From positions 1-64,000 of the forward strand of contig NZ_FOSZ01000001.1 of NCBI RefSeq assembly GCF_900114415.1: a DNA stretch of 64,000 bases. The letters run 5' to 3'. A program made the position numbers and the translations under genes. The notes under the pieces are model-generated. The model was not told where the DNA came from and searched no databases. It saw nothing but the letters and a program-made list of their open reading frames with translations. Positions 45,754 through 56,243 of this stretch are shown here, piece after piece. The DNA is from Shimia haliotis. GTDB taxonomy: Bacteria; Pseudomonadota; Alphaproteobacteria; Rhodobacterales; Rhodobacteraceae. Each line of letters opens with the position of its first letter. The first letter of the stretch is position 1.

Positions 45754-46191
45754 ATGTTCAAACAGAAATTCATCAGCCTGTTGGCCGCCTTTGTGGTCGT
45801 GCTCAGCGGCACATTTGTTGCCGCGCAACAAAGTGGTGTCGCGTCACTGCGCGATCAGGCCATCGACGAAGTCAACTATATCGACGAAGTCCAGAAGCAG
45901 GACACCTCGGGTCGTTTCAGCCGCAACTACCGTCAGCAACCCCCGCTGATCCCGCATTCGGTGGCGCAATATCAGATCGACCTGAACGCCAACCAGTGTC
46001 TGCAGTGCCATGACTGGACCAATGCGGGTGATCGCGGCGCGCCGACACTGTCGATGACGCACTATATGGACCGCGAAGGCAACCAGCTTGACGCGGTGGC
46101 CGGCACCCGTTGGTTCTGCAACCAGTGCCATGTTCCACAGGCCAATGCGCCCGCGCTGGTCGACAATAAATTCGAACCGTCGTCCAACTGA
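45754..46191 (+). CDS. napB: Diheme cytochrome c subunit NapB
   Basis: A 145-residue electron-transfer subunit. A Sec signal occupies residues 1-25, and two heme-c sites follow: CLQCH at 82-86 and CNQCH at 122-126. It passes electrons from NapC or NapGH to NapA in the periplasm. It is 18 nt after napH with GGAGAGAG ahead of the start. Confidence 0.95.
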   Translation: MFKQKFISLLAAFVVVLSGTFVAAQQSGVASLRDQAIDEVNYIDEVQKQDTSGRFSRNYRQQPPLIPHSVAQYQIDLNANQCLQCHDWTNAGDRGAPTLSMTHYMDREGNQLDAVAGTRWFCNQCHVPQANAPALVDNKFEPSSN

Positions 46192-46214
46192 TAGCCGCAA
46201 GGAGGGTTTGACCT

Positions 46215-46928
46215 ATGTCTGATCAAGACAACAACACCGGCAAAAAGCCGGGCATCATCCGGCGGATTTGGCGTGTACTTTGGTCGCCAACCTCCGCGTG
46301 GTCTTTGGGCACGCTTCTGGTAGGCGGCTTTGTGGCCGGCATCCTGTTCTGGGGGGGCTTTCACTGGGCGCTGGAGCTGACCAACACAGAGAAATTCTGT
46401 ATTTCCTGTCACTCGATGGAGCGCAATTTCACCGAGTATCAGGACACGGTCCATTACAACAACCACTCAGGTGTCCGCGCGACGTGTCCTGATTGTCACG
46501 TTCCCAAGGAATGGCAGCACAAGATCAAGGCCAAGATCATGGCGTCCAAAGACGTCTATCACCACCTCGCCGGTACAATTAACACGGAAGAAAAGTATCA
46601 GGCACACCGGTTGCAAATGGCCTCTATGAGTTGGAAGAAAATGAAGCAGAGTGACAGCCGCGAATGCCGGAACTGCCACAAATTCGAATATATGGACTTC
46701 ACAATTCAGGAAAATCGCGCCGCCGCGCAGCACCAGATTGCCATTGATGAAGGCAAAACCTGCATCGATTGCCATCAGGGCATCGCACACCGTCTGCCCG
46801 AAGGGTATTTGGACAAATACCGCGAGGTTGTGGACGATCTGGCAGCCAACGGCGATATTCCGATGCCTCCGGGCAAGGATGTGGCCAAGGCCAAAACCGA
46901 GTTGCGTGATCATCTGAGCACCAACTGA
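46215..46928 (+). CDS. napC: Tetraheme cytochrome c quinol dehydrogenase NapC
   Basis: A 237-residue NapC/NirT-family protein with one N-terminal membrane anchor (about residues 29-52) and four heme-c sites: CISCH 62-66, CPDCH 91-95, CRNCH 151-155 and CIDCH 183-187. It moves electrons from the quinol pool to NapB. Last gene of the operon, followed by a strong terminator; napE is absent here. Confidence 0.96.
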   Translation: MSDQDNNTGKKPGIIRRIWRVLWSPTSAWSLGTLLVGGFVAGILFWGGFHWALELTNTEKFCISCHSMERNFTEYQDTVHYNNHSGVRATCPDCHVPKEWQHKIKAKIMASKDVYHHLAGTINTEEKYQAHRLQMASMSWKKMKQSDSRECRNCHKFEYMDFTIQENRAAAQHQIAIDEGKTCIDCHQGIAHRLPEGYLDKYREVVDDLAANGDIPMPPGKDVAKAKTELRDHLSTN

Positions 46929-46950
46929 TCCCGTTTCTCTTTCTGGCGAA

Positions 46951-46983
46951 AGGCGTTCCGGTTGTTCCGGAGCGCCTTTTTTC
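46951..46983 (+). terminator. Rho-independent terminator of the nap operon
   Basis: AGGCGTTCCGG (46951-46961) pairs with CCGGAGCGCCT (46967-46977) with one G-U pair and a 5-nt loop, followed by a T-run. It lies 23 nt past the napC stop. Confidence 0.85.
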
Positions 46984-47071
46984 ATGGCGGATGGGATGGT
47001 ATTTCAGGCTTGAAGTTTTAGGCTTGAAGGAAATTGGTCTGGCCGCTACGCATTGAGGCAGGGAGAGAGCG

Positions 47072-47593
47072 ATGGATTCGTCAGACGAGGCCACCTTGCA
47101 CCAAGACGCTGCGCTGTCGCGCACGCGCCTTGTGCTTTGGCAAAAACTACAAAAATCGGCGTCGGTGATTGAGGACGAGCTTCGGCGGCGTCTGCGTCGG
47201 GATTGCGACAGCACCTTGCCGCGGTTTGATGTGATGGCGGTTCTGGACGCGACGCCGGACGGGTTGCGTATGAGGGAAATTTCCGACCGCTTGCGGGTGT
47301 CAGCGGGCAATGTGACAGGCATTGTCGACAAGCTGGCGCAAGAGGGGCTGGCCAAACGTGTGGCGGTTCCTGACGACCGGCGCGCGTCCCGCGTGGTTCT
47401 GACCGAAAAGGGGCAGGGGGCTTTTGCGGTTTTGGCGCGTATCCGCGAGAGCTGGATCAATGAGATGCTTGGCAATCTGAACCTTGATGACGTGGACGGG
47501 ATGATCCTGCGTCTGGATCGATTGATCGACGCGTTGGACACCGATGAATTTGGCGCTTTGGCGCAGAAGGGGACTGAGAATGGCGGCATATGA
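47072..47593 (+). CDS. MarR-family regulator, probably of kyn genes
   Basis: A 173-residue MarR regulator with a winged helix-turn-helix ([29 protein letters not shown] with the wing motif [14 protein letters not shown], about residues 68-112). It is directly upstream of, and overlaps by 14 nt, kynA, so it most likely controls tryptophan degradation. The inducer is unknown. Confidence 0.85.
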   Translation: MDSSDEATLHQDAALSRTRLVLWQKLQKSASVIEDELRRRLRRDCDSTLPRFDVMAVLDATPDGLRMREISDRLRVSAGNVTGIVDKLAQEGLAKRVAVPDDRRASRVVLTEKGQGAFAVLARIRESWINEMLGNLNLDDVDGMILRLDRLIDALDTDEFGALAQKGTENGGI

Positions 47594-48413
47594 TCCGGCC
47601 ACGGATGGGGCGAAGATGTCTTACAAGGATGCAATGTCCTATGGGGATTATTTGAAACTGGACGGCATTTTGGGCCAGCAAAATCCGCAATCGACAGCGC
47701 ATGACGAGATGCTGTTTATCATTCAACATCAGACCAGCGAATTGTGGATGAAGCTGGCCTTGCATGAACTCGCTGCGGCGCGCGAGGCGCTGATTGCGGA
47801 TGATTTGACGCATATGTTCAAGATGTTGGCGCGGGTCAGCCGGATCTTTGAGCAGCTTAATTCGGCGTGGGATGTTTTGCGGACGATGACCCCCGCGGAC
47901 TACACCACCTTTCGGGAAGCGCTTGGCCCTTCATCAGGGTTTCAAAGTCATCAATACCGGCTGATTGAATATGTGCTCGGAAACCGCAATCCCAATATGC
48001 TGAAGCCACACGCGCACCGCCCAGAGATGGTGGCAGCGCTTGAAGCGGAACTGGCGCGACCGAGTTTTTATGACGAGGTGATCCGCTATCTTTTTGTCAC
48101 GCTGGACGGCGACGACCGCAATCTGCCTGCACCGCGAATGAACAGCCCGCACGGCGCGGTCCCCGAGGTTCAGTCACGGTGGAAGCAAGTGTATGAAGAT
48201 GTGGACACCCACTGGCGTTTGTATGAACTTGGCGAAAAGCTGGTGGACCTTGAGGACTATTTCCGCCGCTGGCGATTCAACCATGTCACCACAGTGGAAC
48301 GGGTGATCGGTTTTAAACGGGGCACCGGCGGCACGTCGGGCGTTCAGTATCTGCGCAGGATGCTGGATATGGAGCTTTTCCCCGAACTTTGGCATCTGCG
48401 CGGAGACTTGTGA
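47580..48413 (+). CDS. kynA: Tryptophan 2,3-dioxygenase
   Basis: A 277-residue heme enzyme that opens the indole ring of L-tryptophan to give N-formylkynurenine. Motifs are [28 protein letters not shown] and [18 protein letters not shown], plus a late [14 protein letters not shown]. The ATG at 47580 overlaps the MarR gene by 14 nt; a longer frame starts inside it. It is 2 nt from kynU. Confidence 0.95.
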   Translation: MAAYDPATDGAKMSYKDAMSYGDYLKLDGILGQQNPQSTAHDEMLFIIQHQTSELWMKLALHELAAAREALIADDLTHMFKMLARVSRIFEQLNSAWDVLRTMTPADYTTFREALGPSSGFQSHQYRLIEYVLGNRNPNMLKPHAHRPEMVAALEAELARPSFYDEVIRYLFVTLDGDDRNLPAPRMNSPHGAVPEVQSRWKQVYEDVDTHWRLYELGEKLVDLEDYFRRWRFNHVTTVERVIGFKRGTGGTSGVQYLRRMLDMELFPELWHLRGDL

Positions 48414-48415
48414 GC

Positions 48416-49609
48416 ATGGGCGTATCGCTTCCCCGAAAAGAGCTTTTTGATGTGCCTGAGGGCATGATCTATCTGGATGGCAATTCGCTTGGCGTATTGC
48501 CCAAAGGGGCCGCCGAACGGGCGCAACGCACCATCACCGAGGAATGGGGCGGACAGTTGATCAAGGCGTGGAACACCGCCGGCTGGATGGCTTTGCCGCA
48601 GGTGGTTGGCGACACGCTGGCTGGTTTTCTGGGGGCGCCCGCGGGATCGGTGGCCACGGGCGATACCCTGTCGATCAAGGTCTATCAGGCGTTGGCGGCG
48701 GCATTGAAAATGCGCCCCGATCGCCGTGTGATCCTGTCAGACAACGGCAATTTCCCGTCAGATCTCTATATGGCCGAAGGCCTGATCAAGACGTTGGATC
48801 AAGGGTATGAGTTGCGCACACCTGCGCCCGAAGATGTGGCCGACGCGATCACAGAAGAGGTCGCAGTGGTGATGTTGACACAGGTGGATTACCGCACCGG
48901 CCGGATGCACGATATGGCGGCCATCACGGAAAAAGCGCACGCGGTGGGCGCAGTGATGGTCTGGGATCTGGCCCATTCCGCAGGGGCGCTTCCGGTGGAA
49001 TTGACCGCGAGCAATGCGGAATTTGCGGTGGGCTGTACCTATAAATACCTCAATGGCGGCCCAGGCGCGCCGGCTTTTATCTATGTGCGCCCTGACATCG
49101 TGGACGACATCGAACCGGCGCTTTCGGGGTGGCTTGGTCACGATGCGCCCTTTGCGATGGAGCTGAACTATCGTCCCGCCACAGCAACCGAGCGGATGCG
49201 CGTCGGCACGCCGCCGATCCTGCAACTGGCGGTTTTGCAGGAGGCGCTCAGGGCTTGGGAAGGTGTCGACATGGCAGATCTGCGCGCTGCGTCACAGCGC
49301 CTGTCCAACCTCTTTATCGCCGAAGTTGAAGCGCGCTGTCCGATGCTGACGCTGGCCAGCCCACGAGATGCGGAGGTGCGCGGCTCGCAGGTCAGTTTCT
49401 CGTTTGAACAGGGCTATCCTGCGATGCAGGCGGTGATTGACAGCGGTGTGATTGGTGATTTCCGTGCGCCCGACATTATGCGGTTTGGTTTTACGCCGCT
49501 GTATCTGGATGAGGCCGACATCATCGAGGCTGCCAAGCGCATCGAAAACGTGATGACCAATGAGCTTTGGCGCGAGCCGAAGTATCAGGTCAAAAGCCGC
49601 GTCACTTGA
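48416..49609 (+). CDS. kynU: Kynureninase
   Basis: A 397-residue PLP enzyme that cleaves kynurenine to anthranilate and alanine. The PLP lysine is in CTYKYLNGGPGAPAF, and an aspartate contact is in MVWDLAHSAGALPVEL. It directly follows kynA. Kynurenine formamidase (kynB) is not in the window, so that step depends on a gene elsewhere. Confidence 0.94.
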   Translation: MGVSLPRKELFDVPEGMIYLDGNSLGVLPKGAAERAQRTITEEWGGQLIKAWNTAGWMALPQVVGDTLAGFLGAPAGSVATGDTLSIKVYQALAAALKMRPDRRVILSDNGNFPSDLYMAEGLIKTLDQGYELRTPAPEDVADAITEEVAVVMLTQVDYRTGRMHDMAAITEKAHAVGAVMVWDLAHSAGALPVELTASNAEFAVGCTYKYLNGGPGAPAFIYVRPDIVDDIEPALSGWLGHDAPFAMELNYRPATATERMRVGTPPILQLAVLQEALRAWEGVDMADLRAASQRLSNLFIAEVEARCPMLTLASPRDAEVRGSQVSFSFEQGYPAMQAVIDSGVIGDFRAPDIMRFGFTPLYLDEADIIEAAKRIENVMTNELWREPKYQVKSRVT

Positions 49610-49818
49610 TACCCGTCGCGTAACGGCAATTCGCAGACATCTCAGCCAAGACCGAAGGCGGCCCCAATTCGGGGCCGTCCCTACGCCCATGGGATGCGAC
49701 GTGCCTCTGCGTGGATGAGGCGGAGTTGGATTGCCGGCGAAATCGGCTCTAGGGCGGAATTTCCCACGTTCTCCACTTGACCTCTCAGGCGGGCTGAAAT
49801 ACATCAACCAGACCGTGA
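49610..49818. other. Intergenic region with hairpin after kynU
   Basis: No gene is visible. A 9-bp stem (GGCGGCCCC 49657-49665 with GGGGCCGTC 49671-49679, one G-U pair) lies 47 nt past kynU and probably ends its transcript, although no T-run follows. The tRNA gene begins at the right edge. Confidence 0.55.
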
Positions 49819-49892
49819 GCGGGTATGGTGAAATGGTATCATAAGAGCCTTCCAAGCTTAAGGTGCGGGTTCGATTCCCGCTACCCGCTCCA
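49819..49892 (+). tRNA. tRNA-Gly (anticodon TCC)
   Basis: The 7-bp acceptor stem GCGGGTA/TACCCGC, the GGTTCGATTCC T-arm, an encoded CCA end (49890-49892) and anticodon TCC (49851-49853, in loop CTTCCAA) identify glycine tRNA reading GGA and GGG. The anticodon stem is slightly imperfect by eye. Confidence 0.93.
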
Positions 49893-50146
49893 AGGTTAAC
49901 CTTCTGAAAAATAGTCCGAGTTTTGATTTGGCATCGCCACGCCTTGTGACAAGCGGTTGGACTGGCCACTTGGGTAACAAGTCGCACGGCTTGGTTCTGT
50001 TTCCTGTTCCCACAAGGCACGCGACTTTGCAGGCACACTCAGTTTTTGCCAATTTTCTTCTGTGGGCCACAATCTGCGGCAACTGGTTGCTTGACCCTGC
50101 CGCAATGCATTGCCACTAACGAAAGACCAAAGGCAGGGGACTCTGA
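49893..50146. other. Intergenic region after tRNA-Gly
   Basis: No gene, repeat or attachment-site copy of the tRNA 3' end is visible in these 254 bases. The promoter of the ABC exporter gene is presumably here. Confidence 0.5.
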
Positions 50147-51940
50147 ATGGCACGGCAACCGCAGCCAGCACACGGTGAACAGGAACGCGAGAAAAGCAAA
50201 AATATGGGCGCTTTGCGTGGCTTGGCGCCATTTATGCGGCCCTATCGGGTGCAGATTATTCTGGCGCTTCTGGCTTTGACCCTGACGGCGACCGTGTCCC
50301 TGATGCTGCCGATGGCGGTGCGTCGCGTGGTCGACAATTTCGGCACGGAATCAGATGCCCTGTTGGACAAGTATTTCCTTGCCGCTCTTGGCTTTGCGGC
50401 GCTTCTCGCAGTCGGCACTGCGCTGCGCTATCTTTTGGTGACACGCCTTGGTGAACTGGTTGTCGCGGACATCCGAAAGGCTGTTTTTGACCGCATGATC
50501 GGCATGAGCCCGACGTTCTTTGAAAACCTGATGACGGGCGAAGTTCTGAGCCGGATCACCACCGATACCACGGTGATTCAATCAGTGATTGGCTCTTCTG
50601 TCTCAATTGCACTGCGCAACCTGCTGATTTTCCTTGGCGGTTTGGTGCTGATGCTGCTGACCTCGACCAAACTGACGCTGATGGTGCTTCTGGTGGTGCC
50701 GCTTGTGATTGTGCCGATTGCGGTGCTTGGGCGGCGCTTGCGTGTTCTAAGCCGCGAGAATCAGGATTGGATTGCGGAAAGCTCTGGCAACGCGTCGGAG
50801 GCGCTGTTGTCGGTGCAGACCGTGCAGGCGTTTACCCATGAAACCCAGTCACGCGGCACATTTGCCCGCGTCACAGACTTGAGCCTGCGGGCCGCGATGC
50901 GGCGGGTTAACACCCGCGCGTTGCTGACGATGATCGTGATCTTCCTGATTTTCACTGGCGTTGTTGTGGTGCTCTGGATGGGCGCGCGCGACGTGCGGGC
51001 AGGGGGCATGAGCGTCGGGGTGCTGGTGCAGTTCGTGATCTATTCGGTCATGGTTGCGGGCGCCGTTGGCGCGCTCAGCGAGATCTGGAGCGAACTACAA
51101 CGTGCCGCGGGCGCTACCGAGCGGCTTGTGGAGTTGTTGAACGCGGAGGACCGCGTCAACGATCCCGCGAGCCCCAAGGTGCTTGCAACACCGGTGCGCG
51201 GTGAAATCACATTTGATGATGTTGGGTTCCACTATCCCTCGCGTCCGAACCAATCCGCGCTGGATCTATTCAGTCTGACCATTCAGCCCGGTGAAACCGT
51301 GGCGTTGGTCGGCCCGTCGGGGGCGGGAAAAACCACCGTTATCCAATTGATCCAGAGGTTTTATGACCCGGTTTCCGGCGCTGTGAAGCTTGACGGGCAG
51401 CCGCTTGACGGATTGGCCCGCGAGGATTTCCGCAAGCATCTCGCGCTGGTACCTCAGGACCCGGTGATTTTTGCCAACAGCGCACGGGAAAATATCCGCT
51501 TTGGGCGCCCCGAGGCCAGCGACGCAGATGTCGAAGCTGCCGCCAAAGCCGCCGCGGCGCATGAGTTTATTACCAAGCTGCCCGAAGGCTATGACAGCCC
51601 CTTGGGCGAGCGCGGAGTGATGCTTTCTGGTGGGCAAAAACAGCGCATCGCTATTGCCCGCGCCATCCTGCGGGATGCGCCGGTTCTGTTGCTGGACGAA
51701 GCCACCTCGGCGCTGGATGCCGAAAGCGAACGTCTGGTGCAGGCAGCGGTGGATGAATTGTCGCAGGACCGCACAACCATCATCGTGGCGCACCGATTGG
51801 CGACCGTGAAAAAGGCCGACCGCATCATTGTGATGGAGGACGGGCGCATCGTGGCGCAGGGCAAGCACGACGCGTTGGTGGCCGAAGGTGGGCTTTATGC
51901 CAAACTCGCAAAATTGCAGTTTACGGCCGGGACCGTCTGA
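50147..51940 (+). CDS. ABC exporter (MsbA/ABCB-type half transporter)
   Basis: A 597-residue half transporter with six N-terminal helices (about residues 35-320) and an ATP-binding domain. Walker A is GPSGAGKTT, the signature is LSGGQ, Walker B is VLLLDEATSALD and the switch His is in IIVAHRLATV. It should act as a homodimer to export a lipid or amphipathic compound; no substrate is indicated. ATG at 50147 follows GGGGACT. It stands alone. Confidence 0.9.
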   Translation: MARQPQPAHGEQEREKSKNMGALRGLAPFMRPYRVQIILALLALTLTATVSLMLPMAVRRVVDNFGTESDALLDKYFLAALGFAALLAVGTALRYLLVTRLGELVVADIRKAVFDRMIGMSPTFFENLMTGEVLSRITTDTTVIQSVIGSSVSIALRNLLIFLGGLVLMLLTSTKLTLMVLLVVPLVIVPIAVLGRRLRVLSRENQDWIAESSGNASEALLSVQTVQAFTHETQSRGTFARVTDLSLRAAMRRVNTRALLTMIVIFLIFTGVVVVLWMGARDVRAGGMSVGVLVQFVIYSVMVAGAVGALSEIWSELQRAAGATERLVELLNAEDRVNDPASPKVLATPVRGEITFDDVGFHYPSRPNQSALDLFSLTIQPGETVALVGPSGAGKTTVIQLIQRFYDPVSGAVKLDGQPLDGLAREDFRKHLALVPQDPVIFANSARENIRFGRPEASDADVEAAAKAAAAHEFITKLPEGYDSPLGERGVMLSGGQKQRIAIARAILRDAPVLLLDEATSALDAESERLVQAAVDELSQDRTTIIVAHRLATVKKADRIIVMEDGRIVAQGKHDALVAEGGLYAKLAKLQFTAGTV

Positions 51941-52129
51941 TCTCGCACCATATTACTGGTAAACTTGATACAATCGCGTGGTCCTTTCGCTTTATTTGAC
52001 GTAACGTTTGGGTCAAGTTGACCTTAGGTCTCGGCTGGCCAAAGGCAGCCGGCATTGTGTTGTTTGCCGCAAACCCAAAGCACCATGGGCCGCGGGCACA
52101 CCAACGATCAGATGGGGGGAGAGACATCC

Positions 52130-54034
52130 ATGACTTTTGAAACGGCAGCGGACCTGCGCAACCTTGAAGCGCAGATGCCATATGCAGACCGTGATCTGCC
52201 AACGACCGTGTTTGAAATGCTGTCGCAAACCGCGGCAAAGTTCCCGAACCGCCCTGCGGCAAGCTATCAGCTTTTGTCCGGCGAAAAGGACAAGGCGGAA
52301 ACCTTGACGTGGAAGGAATTGCTTGAGCAATCCGTGCAGGCCGCGAACCTGTTCCGCGATCTGGGAGTCAAGGAAGGCGACACAATCGCCTATGTCCTGC
52401 CGAACGCGACCGAAACCCTGACCACGCTGATTGGCGGCATGATTGCGGGTATCGCAAACCCGATCAACCCGCTTCTGGAGCCAGAGCAGATCGGCGCCAT
52501 TCTGCGCGAAACGGACGCCAAAGTCGTTGTGACGCTCAAGCCGTTCCCAAAGACCGACATCGCCCAGAAAGTCGCAGAAGCCGTGCGCCACGCGCCGCAT
52601 GTTCACACGGTTCTCGAGGTTGATCTGAACCGCTATCTGACTGCGCCGAAATCGTGGATCGTGCCCTTGATCCGGCCCAAGGTCGACGGCCCGGTTCATG
52701 CGGACTACAAGGATTTCACCAAGGAAACCCGCAAGCAGAACAAGACACTGGATTTTGCCGACAGCGGCAAAGACCGCGTGGCGGCCTATTTCCACACCGG
52801 TGGCACCACGGGCATGCCCAAGGTGGCGCAGCACCTGTATTCCGGTATGATCTACAACGGCTGGCTTGGGCATGAGCTGCTCTTCTCCGAAGAAGACAAC
52901 ATCATGTGTCCGCTGCCTTTGTTCCACGTGTTTGCCGTTCACGTCATCATGCAGGCCGCGATCAAATCCGGCGCGCATGTTGTGTTCCCGACACCGCAGG
53001 GCTATCGCGGCGACGGCGTGTTCGACAATTTCTGGAAACTGATCGAGCGCTGGAAGATCTCTTTCATCATCACCGTGCCGACCGCCGTGTCGGCCTTGAT
53101 GCAGCGTCCGGTGGATGCGGATATTTCGACAGTGAAAACAGCCTTTTCCGGCTCGGCTCCGATGCCGATGGAGCTGTTCAAGCGCTTTGAAAGCACCTGT
53201 GGTGTGGACATCGTCGAAGGTTACGGCCTGACCGAGGCCACCTGCCTTGTGTCCTGTAACCCACCAACGGGGAACAAAAAAGTCGGCTCCGTCGGCATTC
53301 CGTTCCCCTATACCGATGTGCGTATCTTTAACAACACGCTCGAAGGTCCGGTGGAATGCGCAACCGATGAAGTGGGTGAGATCTGCATCTCCAACCCCGG
53401 TGTTTTTGCGGGCAACACCTATACCGAAGCCGACAAGAACGTGGACCTTTATCATCACGATAAATACCTGCGCACTGGGGATCTGGGCCGCATTGACGAC
53501 GAGGGCTACCTCTGGATCACCGGCCGTGCCAAAGACCTGATCATTCGTGGCGGTCACAACATCGACCCAGCCGAAATCGAAGAGGCGCTTCTGGCGCATC
53601 ACGACGTGGCCTTTGCCGGTGCAATCGGTCAGCCTGACGCCCATGCGGGTGAGGTGCCCTGTGCCTACGTCGAGCTGGTCGAAGGGGCCTCTGTGACGCA
53701 GGCGGAATTGATGAACCACGCCAAGGTTCATGTTCACGAGCGGGCCGCGCATCCCAAATTTATCGAGATCCTGCCGGAGCTTCCGAAAACGGCCGTGGGC
53801 AAGATCTTCAAACCGGATCTGCGTAAGTCGGCGATCACACGGATTTACAACGCGGCGCTAGAAAAAGAAGGCGTGCCGGTGCGTGTCACCTCGGTTCTGG
53901 ACGACAAGAAGCGCGGCCTCGTGGCGCAGTTGACCAACAATGGCGACGCGACAGACGAAGAAGTCAGCAAGGTTCTGGGCAGCTTTGTACGTCCATGGGA
54001 ATGGGCGGAAGAGACGGCAAAAGAGAACGCCTAA
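52130..54034 (+). CDS. Acyl-CoA synthetase (AMP-forming)
   Basis: A 634-residue ANL-superfamily ligase. The P-loop-like motif is [16 protein letters not shown], the adenylation motif is [17 protein letters not shown], and [21 protein letters not shown] is the hinge. A late catalytic Lys is expected in [12 protein letters not shown]. It activates a carboxylic acid to its CoA ester; length and residues fit fatty or alicyclic acids, not phenylacetate. ATG at 52130 follows GGGGGAGAG; a longer frame upstream is not supported. Confidence 0.87.
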   Translation: MTFETAADLRNLEAQMPYADRDLPTTVFEMLSQTAAKFPNRPAASYQLLSGEKDKAETLTWKELLEQSVQAANLFRDLGVKEGDTIAYVLPNATETLTTLIGGMIAGIANPINPLLEPEQIGAILRETDAKVVVTLKPFPKTDIAQKVAEAVRHAPHVHTVLEVDLNRYLTAPKSWIVPLIRPKVDGPVHADYKDFTKETRKQNKTLDFADSGKDRVAAYFHTGGTTGMPKVAQHLYSGMIYNGWLGHELLFSEEDNIMCPLPLFHVFAVHVIMQAAIKSGAHVVFPTPQGYRGDGVFDNFWKLIERWKISFIITVPTAVSALMQRPVDADISTVKTAFSGSAPMPMELFKRFESTCGVDIVEGYGLTEATCLVSCNPPTGNKKVGSVGIPFPYTDVRIFNNTLEGPVECATDEVGEICISNPGVFAGNTYTEADKNVDLYHHDKYLRTGDLGRIDDEGYLWITGRAKDLIIRGGHNIDPAEIEEALLAHHDVAFAGAIGQPDAHAGEVPCAYVELVEGASVTQAELMNHAKVHVHERAAHPKFIEILPELPKTAVGKIFKPDLRKSAITRIYNAALEKEGVPVRVTSVLDDKKRGLVAQLTNNGDATDEEVSKVLGSFVRPWEWAEETAKENA

Positions 54035-54075
54035 ATCTTCGCTGCGACGAAAATCGCACATATCCGAAAATAATC

Positions 54076-54113
54076 GAAGGGCGTGGCAGATTGCTGCGCC
54101 CTTCTTTGTTGTT
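54076..54113 (+). terminator. Terminator after acyl-CoA synthetase gene
   Basis: GAAGGGCG (54076-54083) pairs with CGCCCTTC (54097-54104), followed by a T-rich tail. It lies 42 nt past the stop. Confidence 0.75.
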
Positions 54114-54176
54114 CTCCGAAAGGCGCGCGCCTACTGTGCGGAGCAAGCAGTTTTGATGGTTCGTAGGGAGGACACC

Positions 54177-55667
54177 GTGACCCATATTCTCGCGATTGAT
54201 CAGGGGACAACCTCTAGCCGCGCCATTGTTTTTGATGGTGATATCCGCCCTGTCGCCAGCGCACAGCTTGAGTTTGAACAGCATTTTCCACGCTCGGGCT
54301 GGGTCGAACATGACCCCGCTGATATTTGGGTCACAACAGTGGAAACCTGCTCGGGTGCGCTTGCACGAGCGGGTTTGGCCGCGCGCGATATTTCAGCGAT
54401 CGGCATAACGAACCAACGCGAAACCACACTGGTCTGGGACAAGACCACAGGCGAGCCGGTGTATAACGCCATTGTCTGGCAAGACCGCCGCACGGCCGAG
54501 ATTTGCGAAGACTTGAAGGCAGCAGGTCATGCCGAGCTTGTGCAATCCACCACCGGATTGCTGCTTGATCCCTATTTCTCGGGTACAAAGATCAAATGGA
54601 TTTTGGACAATGTTGACGGCGCGCGCGCGCGCGCAGACGCCGGCGAGCTGTTGTTTGGCACGGTTGACAGCTTCCTGATCTGGAAGCTCACAGGTGGGAA
54701 GGTGCATGCCACCGACGCCACAAACGCCGCGCGCACGTTGATCTATGACATTCACACCGGCGCATGGAGCCGTGACATCTGCGATCTGTTGGGCATCCCG
54801 ATGACGATGTTGCCTGAGGTCAAAGACTGTGCGGCTGACTTCGGCGAAACGGATGCGGACCTGTTTGGGGTGGCTATTCCGATCCGCGGAGTTGCGGGCG
54901 ATCAACAGGCTGCGACCATCGGGCAGGCCTGTTTTCAGCCCGGTATGCTGAAGTCCACCTATGGCACTGGCTGCTTTGCGCTGTTGAACACAGGGACGAG
55001 CCCTGTGACTTCGCAAAACCGCCTTCTGACGACCATCGCCTATCAACTGGACGGTCAGCCGACCTATGCGCTTGAGGGCGCGATTTTTATTGCAGGTGCC
55101 GTGGTGCAATGGTTGCGTGACGGGCTTGGCATCATTCGGGATGCGGCGGAAACGGAACCTTTGGCAGAAAAGGCCGACGACGGACAGGACCTGATCCTTG
55201 TGCCGGCGTTCACCGGCCTTGGGGCGCCGTACTGGAATCCCAATGCACGCGGCGCGGTTTTTGGCCTGTCGCGCAACTCCGGCCCTGCAGAGATGTCCAA
55301 AGCGGCGCTTGAAAGCGTTGGCTTCCAGACCCGCGATCTGCTGGAAGCAATGCACGCCGACTTTGACTTTAGCGGCGACACGGTGTTGCGCGTGGATGGC
55401 GGCATGACCGCCTCTGGCTGGGCAATGCAGTTTCTTTCCGATATTCTGGGCGCGCCGGTGGATCGGCCGGTCGTGGCTGAAAGCACCGCAAAAGGCGCGG
55501 CGTGGCTTGCAGGTATGCAGATCGGCGTCTATCCGGATATGGAAACATTCGCCGCAAGCTGGGAGAAGGACACCCAGTTTGTGCCTGCGCGCGACGAAAG
55601 CTGGCGTGAGGCGCGGTATGAGAGCTGGAAGAAAGCCATTGCGGCAACATTGTCGATGACAGACTAG
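54177..55667 (+). CDS. glpK: Glycerol kinase
   Basis: A 496-residue FGGY-family kinase that makes glycerol 3-phosphate from glycerol and ATP. It begins with [19 protein letters not shown] and has [25 protein letters not shown] and [23 protein letters not shown] at 54177 is chosen because AGGGAGG lies 5 nt upstream and it gives the family N-terminus; longer frames run back into the previous gene. The full length matches the family. Confidence 0.94.
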   Translation: MTHILAIDQGTTSSRAIVFDGDIRPVASAQLEFEQHFPRSGWVEHDPADIWVTTVETCSGALARAGLAARDISAIGITNQRETTLVWDKTTGEPVYNAIVWQDRRTAEICEDLKAAGHAELVQSTTGLLLDPYFSGTKIKWILDNVDGARARADAGELLFGTVDSFLIWKLTGGKVHATDATNAARTLIYDIHTGAWSRDICDLLGIPMTMLPEVKDCAADFGETDADLFGVAIPIRGVAGDQQAATIGQACFQPGMLKSTYGTGCFALLNTGTSPVTSQNRLLTTIAYQLDGQPTYALEGAIFIAGAVVQWLRDGLGIIRDAAETEPLAEKADDGQDLILVPAFTGLGAPYWNPNARGAVFGLSRNSGPAEMSKAALESVGFQTRDLLEAMHADFDFSGDTVLRVDGGMTASGWAMQFLSDILGAPVDRPVVAESTAKGAAWLAGMQIGVYPDMETFAASWEKDTQFVPARDESWREARYESWKKAIAATLSMTD

Positions 55668-55694
55668 GGCGGAAACGCCCGGAAAGAGGGCGAA

Positions 55695-56210
55695 ATGAGC
55701 ACCTGTGTGATTTGTGGCGCGGCGTCGGTGGAAACGGTGGCCGTGGCCCCGCGCGACGATGTGGTGACGCTCTGCGCGACCTGTGCAGCGGCTGCGAGCG
55801 AGGGGCCGATAGACGGGCCGCATTGGCAGGTTCTGCACGAGGCGATCTGGTCCACTGAGCCTGCGGTGCAAGTGCTGGCGTGGCGGTTTTTGCAAGGGCT
55901 GACCGAGTCCCCTTGGGCGCGGGATTTGCTTGAAATTGCCTATCTTGAGCCGGAGGTTTTGGCATGGGCTGAGTCTGGCCTGCCGGATGTGGACGCAGTT
56001 GAGCATCGCGATAGCCACGGGGCGCTGCTGTCGGCGGGTGACACGGTTGTTTTGATCAAGGATCTGCCGGTCAAGGGCGCGGGCTTTACCGCCAAGCGCG
56101 GCACGGCGGTGCGGGGGATTTCGCTGGTGGCGGACAACGCCGAGCACATCGAGGGCCGCGTGGACGGTCAGCGGATTGTGATCCTCACGAAGTTTGTGAA
56201 GAAGAGCTGA
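55695..56210 (+). CDS. PhnA-domain (YjdM-like) protein
   Basis: A 171-residue protein with a zinc-ribbon at the N-terminus (CVICGAASVETV then CATCAAA) and a C-terminal PhnA domain (SAGDTVVLIKDLPVKGAG, then KRGTAVRGISLVADN). This family was named after E. coli PhnA/YjdM and its cellular role is not settled. It lies 27 nt after glpK and may be cotranscribed. Confidence 0.85.
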   Translation: MSTCVICGAASVETVAVAPRDDVVTLCATCAAAASEGPIDGPHWQVLHEAIWSTEPAVQVLAWRFLQGLTESPWARDLLEIAYLEPEVLAWAESGLPDVDAVEHRDSHGALLSAGDTVVLIKDLPVKGAGFTAKRGTAVRGISLVADNAEHIEGRVDGQRIVILTKFVKKS

Positions 56211-56243
56211 TCAAGGTGTTCGCAGCGGCAAATTTCGCTGCGT

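Noticed and set aside
49819-50146. tRNA-Gly as integration site of a mobile element
   Set aside because: No integrase, no repeated tRNA 3' end and ordinary genes follow.
52013-53752. 579-codon minus-strand frame opposite the acyl-CoA synthetase
   Set aside because: Shadow of a conserved gene.
54619-54632. Run of seven GC dinucleotides inside glpK
   Set aside because: Encodes Ala-Arg repeats in the normal frame; no sign of function beyond coding.
54393-56147. 584-codon minus-strand frame opposite glpK and the PhnA-like gene
   Set aside because: Spans two supported genes on the other strand and has no domain.
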